A stretch of 64,000 nucleotides of DNA from Cryptomeria japonica (Eukaryota; Streptophyta; Pinopsida; Cupressales; Cupressaceae): positions 241,512,332-241,576,331 of the forward strand of contig NC_081409.1 in NCBI RefSeq assembly GCF_030272615.1. The letters are read 5' to 3'. This document shows, piece by piece, positions 1 to 11,771 of this stretch. The translations under genes and the position numbers were made by a program. Position 1 is the stretch's first letter; the number at the start of each line of letters is the position of its first letter. The notes below the pieces were generated by a model. That model made no database searches. It saw only the letters and a list, made by a program, of their open reading frames with translations, and was not told the origin of the DNA.

Positions 1-355
1 GTGGCACAGGTGACATTTGACAAGCTTAAGGAAGTCATGAGCTCATGTCTAGTATTGGCGCTTCTTGATTTTACATAACCGTTTGTGTTGGAGTGCAATG
101 CATCGGGTCAGGGGATAGGTGCAGTTTTGATGCAAAATCGACATCTGATTGCATATGAGAGCAAAAACCTAAGGGACACAGAAAGATTGTACTCCACATA
201 CGATAAGGAGATACTAGCGATTATGCATGCGTTAGCTAATTTCAGGCAGTTTCTAGTGGGAACTAAATTTGTTGTTAGAATTGATAACAACAGTCTCAAA
301 TAGTTCCTGGAGTAGAAGGATTTAAATGAGCGGCAACAAATGTGGGTGAGTACCA
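1..355 (+). pseudogene. RNase H fragment of chromovirus pol
   Basis: The translation matches the RT-connection and RNase H region of plant Ty3/gypsy pol: a KLKEVMSSC stretch, then LECNASGQGIGAVLMQ, then YDKEILAIMHAL and the DLNERQQ tail. The first RNase H catalytic Asp, normally in an ECDAS context, reads as Asn. In-frame stops lie at 76-78, 301-303 and 313-315; the last sits where Gln is usual (FLEQ), consistent with CAG to TAG. Downstream the reading jumps directly to the integrase C-terminal region, so the rest of RNase H and the integrase catalytic core are deleted. Confidence 0.88.
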
Positions 356-373
356 CTCAATACCACCTACTAC

Positions 374-1066
374 ATGTCTATTGGCATGTCTCCCTTTAGG
401 GCGTTATACGGGTATGATGCACTATCATTTATGGATTTGGCCTTCAATGATAGTAAAGTCGCTTGGGCAAAAGAAACGATGCAAAGCTATCAGGATATCC
501 TTAAAGCATTAAAGGATAATCTCCAACACGCACAAAACCAGCAAAAAATATATGCAGACAAACACCGTGTTGAGAGATCTTTTGAGGTTGGGGACTTAGT
601 TTTGTTGCATCTACAACCATACAGACAATCAACGCTAAAGAAAAGTGGAGTGGAAAAAATTAAGCCATGTTTCTATGGGCCTTACAAGATACTATGAAGA
701 ATTGGGGAGGTTGCATATGAATTGGAACTTCTAGAAGGCAGTAAAATACACAACGTGTTCCATGTTTCATGCCTCAAGAAAGCATAGGGCCAGCAAACAG
801 TTTCATCTCCAGAACTTCCACCCCTCGATGAGGAAGGAAATTCGGTTTTAGTTCCTAATAGTAATGTAGATATGAGGGAGAAAACATTGAGGAACAGGGT
901 GATTCGTGAATATCTCATCAGATGGAAAGACTTGCTAGTTGAGGATGCAACTTGGGAAGGAGAATCGATTTTACAACATCTTAATTTGCGATTGCTAGAG
1001 GACCAGCAATCATGGGAAGGGAGGATTGTAATGTCCCTCGTTGCCTTGCAGTCAAATTATTGTTAA
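374..1066 (+). pseudogene. Integrase C-terminus plus chromodomain
   Basis: It begins with the GMSPFRALYGYD motif that ends the integrase core of plant chromoviruses. The basic GDLVLLHLQPYRQ segment and the FHVSCLKKA motif follow. A chromodomain with YLIRWKDLLVEDATWE then precedes a stop at 1064-1066. In known elements the chromodomain directs integration towards particular chromatin. Stops after KIL (about 697) and inside LKKA*GQQ, with the upstream deletion, make it a pseudogene. Confidence 0.88.
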
Positions 1067-1560
1067 TTTGCTAGCCTTTATTATTCCCGAAGGCTAAAGA
1101 AAAATTAAAAGGGAATAAAATTGTATAATTAAATATGAAAGGAGAAGCTAAAGTCACATTTATAATTCATATTTAATTGTTAAATGACCCACCCTATGGT
1201 GCAAAAGGACGCCCAAGCCTTCTTAGGCGATAAATTTTCCTAAGCTAAGTTAGTTATTAATGTGTCAATGGGGGCGACATTTTTGTGAAGGCTAAGTTAA
1301 TTATTATTATGTCTTGAGCACTTTATAAGGAAGGCGATATAAATATTTTAAGCCTTGGTGGTAACTTAAAGATGCCCAAATTTTTAATTTATTTGGAGTA
1401 ATATATTTCCAAGGAAATATTATTGACATTTCATGAAGTGATTCAATGAAAAAAAGAAAAAGAAAGGCCAACAATATGATAAAGTTAGGAGTTGAGGAGA
1501 AGGTATTATTCATTCACATTAATATTTTTTTAATTGAACTATCTTCTGTGTCGTTGCATG
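1014..1560 (+). repeat. Polypurine tract and presumed 3' LTR
   Basis: A purine run GGGAAGGGAGGA (1014-1025) directly precedes TGTAATGTCCC at 1027, the expected arrangement of plus-strand primer and LTR start. Related TGTGATGTCCC sequence starts another LTR-like segment at 25660. A TATA-like stretch lies near 1321-1342. I could not find the LTR end, so the right limit is arbitrary. Confidence 0.55.
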
Positions 1561-3429
1561 CTATTCTCAAGCCCTAGAACAAAAACCCTAGAGGTCTTTG
1601 AGCAGCTTTGACGCCCATCCAGGTAGATCTGTGGTGGCTTCATCATAGACACTACAAGTGCTTCCTTCCGTGGACTCAAGGGTAAATGCAAGCTCGCTAA
1701 AGTTGGAGTCATTTTTTGATCATGGGCTTTTCAACGCATAGGTTTTTTTTTCGGGTCACCCAAAGGCGTCTACAAGAATTGTGTGGAGGACCATTATCAA
1801 TGTAAATGACCATTATTGGTGCATCTTTCTTCCCCAGTGTGGGTGAAGGAACATTTAGACATACATATATTGGTGTTGGTTCAAGGGCATGAACATTCAC
1901 TTCGTGTTGAAGGCAAAAAGACTACTGTGCGGAATTCAGGGAAATCCATCCTTTGTCAAGTAGGAGACACCTCTTCCATATTTTTTTGTAATTTTAATTT
2001 GGCACAATGAAAGGTTTAGCTGATTAGGGTATACAACATTTAAATATTATGTACACAGCAGAAACCTTCATTGGAATCTTTGAATTATAATATCACTCTG
2101 TCTGCAAAGAATATCTGAGCATTATATATATCTTACAAAATTGTTTGTTAGCGTCACCTAGTGAACATTGCAAGGCTTAGTCAGGAATATGGTAATGTTG
2201 ATGTATGTTCAAACTTAGGAACCCAAATATTCAGTCTGAAAATCTCAACCGGGTTGCACTTGACATGTTTGACAAAATGTCTAATTAGTAAGTCAGAAGG
2301 AAGAGTCGAAACTTGGGTGAAATTGAGTAGGGTTCTTATAGTGGTATTTCTTGCACTTCAAAAAATTGGAACACTTGGAAGGACAGAAAACCCTAACCCT
2401 CCAAAGTTGTCATGAATGCTGCCTTTGTTTCATCTTGCTTTTCTAATTGAAATATGTGAGATTTAAGAGACATTAACTCCATTGTTTGTGATGTCTAGCT
2501 GCTGTCACAGGCATGAAACTGGCTATAGTGAAATTTTTCCAAGCTGCCACCATACTTACACAAAAACTTGCTGATAGACATGACCGACACATGCGTTTTG
2601 CCCGTAGGAGGTTGAAACCCTTGTCATAGTTGCCAACTTTGTACTCAAACCAATCCAACTTGCCAAAACAGAGCCATATTCCTATTAGTGACTGCATCAA
2701 CAACTTAAATTGATGCTCATCTAACTTAATGTGCCTTTCATCTTTGAGGCCAGCTTAAAACACTCTGGCATGCAATTCTACATCTCTTGTCACTTAAAAT
2801 TGGCAAAAATCCTCCGTGGTGCACGACTCAATCGTCCTTGCCTCTAAACCAATGGTAATGCTAACCTGGGTATGTGATTCACTTTTTTCTTCCACAATTA
2901 GATCCCTTAGGAGTGTTGTGTCCTGTCTAATGTCACCACTATTTTTACAATCAGTTTGTGATCTTGAAGTTTGAACAAGGTATCAAATGAAGTAAATATA
3001 ATGGAATGTAATGAGAATCTCTTATTCAATATAATGATAATTATGTATTGAATATAATTTATTTCAGAGATTGTGAATTACAAAATATAGTTTTCAGATC
3101 TCTATTTGATTGAGATTTCTGTCCCTAATCAAGCTATTTGATCATGAGATATATTTGTATCTGATCTATTGCTTTCCTGGATCTAACTAGACGGTCATAC
3201 AATTTTAACGCTGTCTCAGATGTACTCCTTTATACATGTGTTTAAACCTTACAATGGAATGGGTGAACACCTTCTTTGTTAAACTAGGCCGCTGACTGCT
3301 CACTTGCTGATGCACAGTGATGAATACAAATAACAAAGCTTCGCCGATGCCTTTTGAAGACCATTTGTTTGCTATTAAATATCCAATGTGTGGTGTGTGG
3401 TGAAAGGTAGTGTCTCATCGCCCAGTGAC

Positions 3430-3530
3430 GTGCCTCTTCATGAGTGTTTCAGATCGTGCCTCTTCATGAGTGTTTCAGATCGCGCCTTTTCATGAATGCT
3501 TCAGATCGCACCCCTTCATTGATGATTACT
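3430..3530. repeat. 26-bp tandem repeat, about 3.8 copies
   Basis: Two identical 26-bp units (3430-3455 and 3456-3481), beginning GTGCCTCTTCATGAG and ending CAGATC, are followed by a diverged third unit (3482-3507) and a partial fourth. It is a local minisatellite with no coding potential. Confidence 0.9.
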
Positions 3531-4940
3531 TTACTGCAGATCTCACCTTTTATCCAAGATTAGTTAACCCTTGACTAATTAATTAAGGCAGATCGGCCTA
3601 TTCTATGTGCCCTTTTATTGGAGTTACTTTGTCATTAATTATTTTAAGTGTAGACCAGTTCTTGTCTCTAAGTGGACTGATTATTATTAGAAGTTCGTTA
3701 TGCGAATCAGGCCTGGAGTATATCTGTTTATAGATTATGCTAAAAGTGACCATGTTTCTTCCTTGGGACAGGAATTGTTGAGACGATAATGAGTCAAAGA
3801 TAAGAAACAACTTAGACTTTGGTTTGACCTGTTCATTCCTTCCTTTTGCATATTCTCACGTCTTCTTATTATACAGTGCCTTTGAGTAGTTTATTTGATT
3901 ATCATTATAGAGTTGCATCTTATTATTACACTTTAGCCTTGATTACGACCCTTTTCCTTGTATTGTATATCCTTCATGATTAATCTCTTTCATTCTTCAA
4001 GCCAGTCGCCTTGGCTTGGAGGTATTATTGATGCTATGGTATACCTAACCAGACTAACCTTCACTACTGATCAGTTCACTACTGATCATGAGAGTCTGAA
4101 TGTAAGTCTGAAGTTGGCTTCGCAGATCTAAATGGTCGCTCCCTTTCTCATTACTGCAGAGTGATTGCACATAATAAGGCGGTTGTGGATCTTACCGAAC
4201 ATGTCAAGACATTGAGGAATCCTATCCTTGCAATGGTCTGATCGCCTTCTCTGAATTTCTTCCCTACAATCATGCGATTTCCTTGACAAAGATGACATTA
4301 GCCATAAGTGAATACTTCCCAACAAGCTTGTTCATGTTTGTCAGTAATCCTGCTTGGTTTCGTACTCTCTCAACTGTATTTATAAAGATAATACAATGAG
4401 CTTTCTCTCACCCTAACTGTTTAAATGTTCCTATTCTTACTATATAGTAGTATATACAATTATTTCTTATCTTGAAGATGTCCTAGTCTGCGATACCTGG
4501 ACCAACATATGTGTCTTATGCTTGATTGATTTTAGAGATATGATGGGGACACCACAAGTGTGAACATCAGTTTTGCAAGCTAAGACAGCATAGGTACGTG
4601 ATTGATTTGTTTTTGCCACTTAAATTGCTGAAACTTCTCTTCCAAGCAAGCCCAAGTCTCATATTTCCACTTAAGCAAATTTTGGGTGCAGCAATCTGTC
4701 ACTTAAGTCGACTAATTCTATCAAGCTATGCTTCTTGCTTTCTCCTGGTACCTAAAACACTGACATGACCTTCTCATGCATGTGTTTCAGTCACTCATTA
4801 CACTTAAAACTCACAGGTCTGCTCCTTGATATCTTCATCTGGTTTTTGAATGCTGCAAGTAGATAGAGAAAAGAAAAGCAGACATATTTGATCCATATAA
4901 ATGCACGAACATCTTATTTATTAGAGGATAGGTTGGTCCT

Positions 4941-5050
4941 ATTCAATAAAAATCACACATTTATTTGAAATGCTGTAGGTGTGAGAAAGGCCGGCCAAAT
5001 TCAATAAAAATCACATGTTTCTTTGAAAATTCTGTAGTTGTAAGAAGCTT
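4941..5050. repeat. 58-bp imperfect tandem duplication
   Basis: ATTCAATAAAAATCACA recurs at 4941 and 4999, each followed by a TTTGAAA and CTGTAG...GTAAGAA/GTGAGAA pattern. This indicates a two-copy direct repeat with a 58-bp period. No function is visible. Confidence 0.75.
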
Positions 5051-5175
5051 ATAACCTACTCATTCCAACTAAGAGGGTCTCTTCTCTATTCAACAATGTT
5101 ACAATTCACTAATAAAACAAGAATCTGTATAGAGTTGCAATCATTCATTCTTGATAAAACACACTCATAGGATCA

Positions 5176-5400
5176 ATGGAGGAAGAAGAAGAATGAAGAA
5201 CAATTAGAAAAGATTCATGATAATATCCACTTCATTAATTTAATTCTGGCTTAAGCAGACAATGTACAATATGAGTACAAATAGAACAAGGTGGAGCAAC
5301 CACAAAGGTAGCCCTTTGTTAATTAGGATATGGTTAGTGCATAATAAAGAGACATACTAAACATATAGTAGAAAATAAACTGAAGTATCAGTGAGCATGG
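5176..5400 (-). repeat. Small LTR-like dispersed repeat
   Basis: This segment aligns by eye with 51515-51747. Both share ATGGAGGAAGAAGAAGAAT, then ATTCATGA, an AATGTA.AATA.GAGTA block, a TTAATTA.GAT.TGGTT.GTGCATAA block and AGTGAGCAT near the far end. The copy at 51.5 kb abuts a plausible primer-binding site, so this copy is interpreted as a solo LTR or LTR fragment on the minus strand. No target duplication was identified here. Confidence 0.6.
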
Positions 5401-6167
5401 CCATCAATCGACCACTCAAATGATTGCATTCATCAATCCGATGCAACCATAAATATAGATGACATATTCTTAGATGCTATCACTTCAATACAAAGACCTT
5501 TCAACTGCTATGTAGAGCCATCTCCAAAAATGGTGACTTCACATTTCCAATAATGAATTTAGTCACTCCATAAAAGATGATCAAGCTCAAAGATTGGCCA
5601 TTGATGAGTCACTTTTGTCATTGGTGCTCATTGCAAAATGTGATAGTTCAAGTACTGTCACTGGTAATCTCTACTCAAAAAATTTGGAATCAATATTTGA
5701 AATTAAGAAACCCAAATGGTGTCTCATCATTAAGATGCTCAATTGATACATCAATATCCTGTGTAGAAGACTTGTCATCTTCTATAATGACTTTGGCAAG
5801 CTCTAAAATAGATGCATTCAAGTTGGCACATTTAGGGGCTATATTCCAATTCTTCATCACCCCTTACTTGTAGTCAACTACCTTATGTGATAGGAGGCAT
5901 AAGTTGGAATGAATGTAGACGAAATCTTCTATTTTTTTGCAGCGAACCAGTTTCACTTAAATGAGTGAATAAAGGACATTGTACTGTAATTCTGCTCAAG
6001 TGAAGAACTTGCAACCTATTGAAAGTGGGAGAAAGTGAATACAACTTAAAAATGTGAAAGTATGGTGGGAAATAAGAATGCTGAAAATAAAAAATTGGAA
6101 ATGCTACTCGTATAGAATTTTCATTGTAAGAGGTTAGAGGAACATATAACTTTTTCCATGGAGGTAC

Positions 6168-6485
6168 TGTTTGCCCTCTCGGGTAAACGGTTAAATGCGG
6201 AAAGTAAATGCACAGAACATAATGGAAATATATTAAATAACCAACCTCTGTATTAATTCAACAGTCCATGTACAATAAGTGCTTATAACATTACATCTGA
6301 CACGACTATCATGATCCTTTCGAAGACAAGGTACACAATATATAATACCCGAAGGGGTGCGACACAACCGTCGCGACTCCAACTACCTACCCGTCGGCCA
6401 ACTAACTGATCGCCGTAACTCATTATTACCGACGACAACATAAACATAATATAACAACATAACATAATGATTATTCCCGTCAACA
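6168..6485 (-). repeat. 3' LTR of element 1
   Basis: The plus strand reads TGTTTGCCC at the left end and GTCAACA at the right end. In element orientation this LTR starts TGTTGAC and ends GCAAACA. It pairs with 11772-12089 and adjoins the GGTAC target duplication on its left. About 290 bp of it also aligns with the LTRs of element 2. Confidence 0.97.
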
Positions 6486-6500
6486 TCATCCCCCCCAAGA
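6486..6500 (-). promoter_or_regulatory. Polypurine tract of element 1
   Basis: On the minus strand TTGGGGGGGATGA immediately precedes the 3' LTR. A purine run here is the expected primer for plus-strand DNA synthesis. An equivalent tract sits next to the left LTR of element 2 at 33462. Confidence 0.85.
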
Positions 6501-6519
6501 AAAGAAGTCGACTCCGACG

Positions 6520-7110
6520 ACTTAATGCAAAATAGAGATGAATGACAGAAACTACTGAAGCCATTCGGGCCCGGATTTTATACACTTGCTGCGTCCTCGC
6601 CTGAAAACCCTTTTCTGCTACCATCCGATGCTCAAGTGCGGATTTCACCAATATTGCTTCCTTTGCCATCACAGTCCTCCTGTGCCTAACCCAAACTTGT
6701 CTGCAAAACACGTTTTCCAGTCTCAGCTTCCACCAACTGCTACTCAAATGATACTATCTCCCTAGCCAATTTGTCCTCAATAGCCACCCGTGCTCCTCTC
6801 TCGGCATCCAACTCCTGGGTACGCTGAACTAAGTCTCACATGACTATTGCCTCCAACCTGGTGGTCAGCTCCTCCCGAGCCCTCTGTGCATCCACCACGG
6901 CAGCCTCACGTCCAGCCGAGACATACTCCGAGTTCCTCAAAGCGTACCAGTCATGCCTGGAGGTGGCCACAATCTGCTGGCACAAATGCTAGGAGACACC
7001 TCAAATCCTCCATCACACTCCCCAAAGGCTAAAAACTGAACTGAATAACTCCCTGGTGTCATACAACTGCACAGACCTGCAATGCCTTCCCTCAAACTCT
7101 GTTTGTTCCC
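6520..7110 (-). pseudogene. C-terminal tail of extra 3' ORF (aORF), element 1
   Basis: Minus-strand reading gives YALRNSEYVSAGREAA, then AREELTTRLEAIV, and later VKSALEHRMVAEKGFQART. These align with the aORF end of element 2: YTLRRTESVSAGHLTA and VKSAIEHRKVVERDLQVRT. The segment is rich in Glu, Arg, Ala and Leu and looks like a coiled coil. Several stops and frame changes interrupt it, and the N-terminal domain of the aORF is absent. It lies just upstream of the polypurine tract, as in element 2. No enzymatic motif is visible. Confidence 0.7.
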
Positions 7111-7240
7111 AACCTCCAAATCTGCCTCCCTCTACGGCTTATGGCCTCCCTGCCAATGCTTAGCTGCGGGCTTCTTTCTCACAATACGGACAACCACAAC
7201 ACTTCCCGTGGTCTTCTGTAGCTCAAAAATAAACTGGGGT

Positions 7241-7310
7241 CTGGGGGCAACGCCCCCAGCGAGGTCGAGGGGCAGCGCCCCTGCGGGGTCGAGGGGCAAC
7301 GCCCCTCGCG
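7241..7310. repeat. Three tandem GC-rich hairpins
   Basis: CTGGGGGCAACGCCCCCAG (7241-7259) is a perfect 8-bp stem with a 3-nt loop. Two further GAGGGGCARCGCCCCT-type hairpins follow at about 24-25 bp spacing, separated by GGTCGAGG. They lie in non-coding sequence between the aORF tail and the minisatellite. I saw no counterpart in element 2. Confidence 0.85.
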
Positions 7311-7597
7311 GGCATCATTTCTGTGATATTTTATGATGTCAAAACCCTTCTTCTACACTCCAATATTTTCAGTGTCTAGGCTCCAGACTTCAGCAAATCA
7401 TTTTAAATCTGGCCGTCGTCGTTTTTTTTTTGGCATTGTAATGTCACTGATGGCACCTCGGCCATACAACCTTCCTGTACGGTCAACAACAGCACTGGCA
7501 CCTCCGATCGTGCAGTCAACACCCTCCACCGTACGACTGTGTTTGTTTGTGCGGGGGCTGCGTTTATGTCTTCGTGCTCCGCAACAGCAGTGGTTTC

Positions 7598-7836
7598 CAT
7601 CGCACGGTGGTGGACGTGCTATCGTACGATGGTTCCACCGCCGGTGTTGCCACTGTACGATGGTTCCACCGCACGGTGGTCCCACCGTACGATGGTTCCA
7701 CCGCACGGTGGTTCCACCGTCGGTGTTGCCACTGCACGGTGGTTCCACCGCCGGTGGCCCCACCGTCGGTGTTGCCACCGCCGGTGTTGCCACCGCACGG
7801 TGGTGCTACCGTACGGTGGTTCCACCGTGGCTTTCT
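7598..7836. repeat. GGTTCCACCG minisatellite
   Basis: Degenerate units of GGTTCCACCG, CACGGTGGT, TACGATGGT and GGTGTTGCCAC are repeated many times. They form mutually complementary blocks that could fold into multiple hairpins. Open frames on both strands across it are artefacts of the repeat. Element 2 has a short unexpanded version at 36165-36225 between pol and the aORF, which suggests the array expanded from a pre-existing spacer motif. Confidence 0.9.
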
Positions 7837-8078
7837 TCTCCTTTTTTTTTCTGTACGGTCAGCTGACCCGTACGGCCATACGATTTTATTTTATTTTTTT
7901 TCTTTTTTTCTTTTTTTTTCTGCCAGAGAGTCTTCTGCTGGGGTCCCCTGTCTCTGAGATCGCCCTTCATCCTTCTCAGTTTTCCTTGCCCAAGGGTCTC
8001 CTGTTGTGGTCCTGTGCCTCTTGAGTCGCCTGCCTCGCCTCTCAGATCCCCTTCCATCCTCTCGGGTCCCCCTCCGGC

Positions 8079-11000
8079 CTATCGGGTGTCTGTCCGGCCT
8101 CTCGGGTCCCCTACGTGCTTCGCGTGGTAGGGTTTCAATTTGTACCCATTGGTGGCCAATCTATTTTCAATGGCCATCGGAAGACTTGGAACCACAAATT
8201 CTACAGGGACCACGACCTCCTTCCCATACATAAGAAGAAGGATAATAAAGATTTTGAAGGCTGTGGCCTTCCACACAGGGTTCCAATCGTTGCCGACACT
8301 CTTCGGATTATTTACGTCGCCAGGGTTTGGGGCGTCTCCCTTCCAATATTCTTTGTATTCCGACAGGTACACCTCTGTTGGTTGCTCTGGTTCCTCTACT
8401 TCAAGCCTGTAGCTTTGGAACATTTCGTAATCCTCCATTTGCCAATGGAAGAGCCCGTTAAATGAGCATACCTCATCTTCAGAACATCCCTCCAATTCGA
8501 GCACCCCTTCACTGTTCGGCTCCATCGTGTTCTTGCCCTTGCTTTCATCGGGACCCTGTTCCCTTTTATTAGAGTCCTCTGAGTCCGAGTTTGAAGAGGC
8601 GAGCTCTTCGCTGACATCTTGGGTGTGTAGGTCAATGGTATATTTCCGCCCTCCCTTCTCCATGGAAAGTGTATTTTTCTTCCAGTTGTGGTTTACCCTT
8701 GCGTTGATCAACCACGCTCTCCCCAGGATGGCGTCATAGCCTTTCTTCTTCGAGGGAATAACCACGAAATCTAACAAGAATGGTTGCGTACCAATTGTCA
8801 CTTGCTGGGCCATCAACAGGCCGAGTGGCTTAATGCCGTGTTGGTCCGCTCCCACCAGGTTGAACGTGGGTGGCCACAGGGTGGGCTTCCCTAGCCGCTT
8901 CCATGTTTCTTCTGGTAGTACATTCACCGCAGATCCTCTGTCCACAATGGTGTCCTTCAGAATGGTCCCACGGATACCCATTTCTACCACAGCTGGGTGT
9001 CTACCACTGCTCACGGCTAGTAACATCGGGTCAGTCGAAGGGCTGACGGAAACCTCCACCTGTGGTGTACTCTTCGAAGCGGTGGCGGGAACCCCTACCT
9101 GTGGTGCACTCGACAATGCGGTGGCGGGAACCCGTACCTGTGGTGCACTCGACGCTGCGGTGGCAGGAACCCGTACCTGTGGTGCACTTGACGCTGCGGT
9201 GCTTTGCACATTGGTGAGGATGGCAGTCCTCAATTGTGGCATATAGTCTAGAAGGTCTTTTACCTTTATCGGCACCTCCATCTGCAAGATTTGCCCAATG
9301 ATGTTATTTTCCGCTTCCGTACGGGATGATGTACTCGCCACCTCGTTGTCCCGTCGTTCGGTCGTCATCTCACGTTCAATATTGGCCTTCGCTTCCCGTA
9401 ATCTCTCCTTCTCCGTATGGGGGTCGGGATAAGTGGCTTTTTTCGTCTGGGCGCAGGTGATCGCCAGTACTTCTTTCTCACCAGTCTTCTCAGCCTTCTC
9501 AATGTTGAGGAGATTAACCCCTGCCTGGGAGCAATTTGCGTCCTCATGTTCGCCTGGCCCACACCAACGACAGAGGTGCTGAGGGGTGGCTTCCTTCGTG
9601 CAATCACGGGCGAAGTGCCCCCACTGATTACAGGCCCTACATTGGATAATTGGTCGGCCCTTGGCGTCATACTCTATACGGCTTCCGTTATTGTTATTGT
9701 TGCTATTCCTTCCGCCGCCGCGTTTGTTGTCCCGGTATCCTCCAGATGATGCCGTTGTGTTAGTATGTTGGCCGATACCCGTTGGTGTGGATGTTGTGGC
9801 CTGCTCTGTGAACAACACCTGGTTCATTTGCGTACCTCGGGTTTTCATGTTGTATGGGCACTCCTTGGTGGAGTGTCCCATCACTTGGCAAATCTCGCAG
9901 AATGCCTTCTTTTGGCAAGTACCCTTTGTGTGTCCTTCCTCTTTGCACTCAGTGCACCATATGTCCCCTTCGTTCCGACCAGTGCTTCTCATTATTTTGA
10001 ATTCCTTTCTCATTCGCTCCATGTCTTTCTGGAGCGCTTGCACCCGTTTGCCATCCTCGTCGTCGCTGCTGCTTTCCTGTGAAGAGTCATCGTCCTCGGA
10101 TGAGGATTTATTACTTTTCTTCTTCTTTGATGTTTTGTGTTCGCTCTCCAAGTCCATCGCCGTATTATAAGCGTCGTCATATGACGTCGGGGGTACAATT
10201 TTCATCTTCCTTCGTAGGGAGGATTACAACCCTTCAACGAACCATCGTTTCTTCAATCCATCTGTGGGTTGGCTTTCCATTTTACCCAAGAGTTCTTTCA
10301 GCCTCCGACTGTATGCCCGTACTGTCTCCCTGGTACCTTGTTTGGTACTGTATATCTCCGTTACAATTTCATTATCATCACGGAGCAACCGAAACTCCCC
10401 CGTGAATTCCTTCTGTAGATTGGCCCATGTGGCCACTTTTTGCTTGTCCACATCGGAGTACCAATCTATGGCAACTCCTCGTAACGTGGCTGGGAACTTC
10501 TATACCCAGTCATCCTGGTCTGTTACTCCGTTGGCAGACCAAATGGTTTCACATGTACGGCAGTGCCGTAAGGGGTCTTCCTTGCCCTCCCCTGTGAACT
10601 TTGGCAATTTTTGTTTACTCGCCATCCCACCGCTGGGTCTCGCTCCTCTAATTCCTTGTGTGCTTGTACCTGGCGATCCTCCGCCTCCTGCAACTGAACC
10701 TCCACTCGTGGGTCCTCCGGAAAAAGTTGCTGACACCGAACCAAACAAATTGCCTCCCGTACGGTACCCTTGTGCTCCCTCGGCACCTTCGGTCGTACCG
10801 TCACCTTCCGGTGTCTCCCTCCGGTTGTCCTCTGAAATGGACAAATTCTTTAGCAAGTCTCTGGTAGCGTCGATCAGGTTTAGACTTCGCCTTGTTTGTT
10901 CCACCAACTCTTCGCGGCTTCTTACCCTACGGTGGTATTCTGGCGAACTGTAGAGTTCTCCTTCGGCACCCTCCGTGACTCCTTCTGGCAGCCCTACAAC

Positions 11001-11222
11001 AGTGTAGATAGTGTAGTTCTCTCCATCTATCTCTGCCTCCACAACCTCCGTGACACCTCCTGGGTTCCCTTCGGGCAACCCCTCGGCCGGTCGTCCCTCG
11101 ACAAGCTGCCTTAGCCTACACCTTCGTTCTATCTGCTGTCTGAGTTTCAACGCGGTTTGTGCCACTTCGCATTCGTCACTCTGTATCTTTTTATTTTTGT
11201 CCTTATTTAGTCTATTGGGCAT
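8079..11222 (-). pseudogene. gag-protease frame fused to integrase remnants, element 1
   Basis: One reading frame runs from 11222 to 8079 with two internal stops, TAG at 10500-10502 and TAA at 10224-10226. It begins MPNRLNKDKNK. A retrotransposon gag core follows (ATWANLQKEFTGEFRLL and the SRRLKELLGKMES segment). Three zinc-knuckle-like Cys/His clusters come next: CTECKEEGHTKGTC, CEICQVMGHSTKEC and CRACNQWGHFARDC. The aspartic protease region has TIVDRGSAVNVLPEE; element 2 has DGGS at the active-site position, so DRGS may be inactive. At about 8250 the frame jumps from the RT entry (KATAFK) into the integrase segment YGKEVVVPVEF. A second jump leads to KLKPYHA. The deletions remove RT, RNase H and the integrase core. 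Compared with element 2 the gag-protease part is full length. Confidence 0.9.
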
Positions 11223-11343
11223 AAGTCACTTCCATACATAGCAACCACACGCCATGTACAAATTTTTTTATTTATTATTTTTATTTTTATTTTGCCTTTC
11301 GGCCACAATTTATTTTAGCAGTGTGTCAGGATTATTACAAGGT

Positions 11344-11712
11344 TCAATTTCCTCTTGGCCTGGTACCATCTCGTTCTGTTTCCCGTCGGCTGTTCTCTTC
11401 GTAGCGTTGCAGGATTTGTTGTCGTCGCTCTTCCTGGGCAATCTCCTCCAGGCGGGCCTGTTGTGCCAGCGATGCCTGTGCAAGCAACCGGGGGAGGTGG
11501 TTCATCAACCGGTTTACTGCCGGGCTAACCTCCAGCGCTGTCCACACGGCACTTGTTGGGATTTCTGCCCCCGCCGCTTCTCGTCGGACTTATGTTTGAA
11601 TGGCTACCTGGAGCAAAATTGAAAATTCTCGCGTTGCCGTGTCTTCTCCTGTGTAAAGTTCTATCCGTGCGTCGTCGGCCTCCGGGTTTACTTCACCAAC
11701 GGGTAGGCCCAT
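11344..11712 (-). pseudogene. Conserved pre-gag ORF, element 1
   Basis: Between the primer site and gag, the minus strand encodes MGLPVGEVNPEADD, then GEDTATREFSILLQVAI. After an in-frame TAA at 11590-11592 it continues with WTALEVSPAVNRLMNHLPRLL and RLEEIAQEERRQQILQRYEE. Element 2 encodes a clearly homologous product at 41979-42287, while the surrounding DNA has diverged. Conservation in two elements argues for a real protein of about 120 residues. It is in a different frame from gag. I do not recognise the family. Confidence 0.7.
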
Positions 11713-11754
11713 TGTGTCCGTGCGCCATCCGTGTGTTCCGTTCCCGAGTTCGTC

Positions 11755-11770
11755 TAGGCAACAACGCCAA
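11755..11770 (-). promoter_or_regulatory. Primer-binding site (tRNA-Asp-like), element 1
   Basis: Directly inside the 5' LTR the minus strand reads TGGCGTTGTTGCC. Tat/Athila-type plant elements usually carry TGGCGCCGTTGCC, complementary to the 3' end of tRNA-Asp. Eleven of thirteen positions match. The corresponding site in element 2 is TGGTGCTGTTGCC. Confidence 0.7.
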
Positions 11771-11771
11771 A

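Larger units (their letters stand above)
1..1560 (+). mobile_element. Ty3/gypsy chromovirus 3' remnant
   Basis: The left edge of the window enters a decayed chromovirus on the plus strand. In order it holds an RNase H fragment, a large internal deletion, the integrase C-terminus, a chromodomain, a polypurine tract and the start of a 3' LTR. The order matches plant chromoviruses, whose integrase ends in a chromodomain. Several stops and the deletion at about 355-374 show that it is dead. The 5' half lies outside the window, and the right LTR boundary could not be fixed. Confidence 0.85.
1561..6162. other. Gene-free AT-rich interval
   Basis: Apart from the small repeats listed separately, nothing in these 4.6 kb is supported as a gene on either strand. 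Open frames are short, compositionally AT-rich and without recognisable motifs. The interval is most likely old decayed repeat sequence, including a small LTR-like piece at 5176-5400. Confidence 0.6.

Noticed and set aside
7333-8057. Several overlapping open frames of 65-177 codons on both strands
   Set aside because: They are produced by the GGTTCCACCG minisatellite, which lacks stops in most frames; composition is repetitive and no homologue is recognised.
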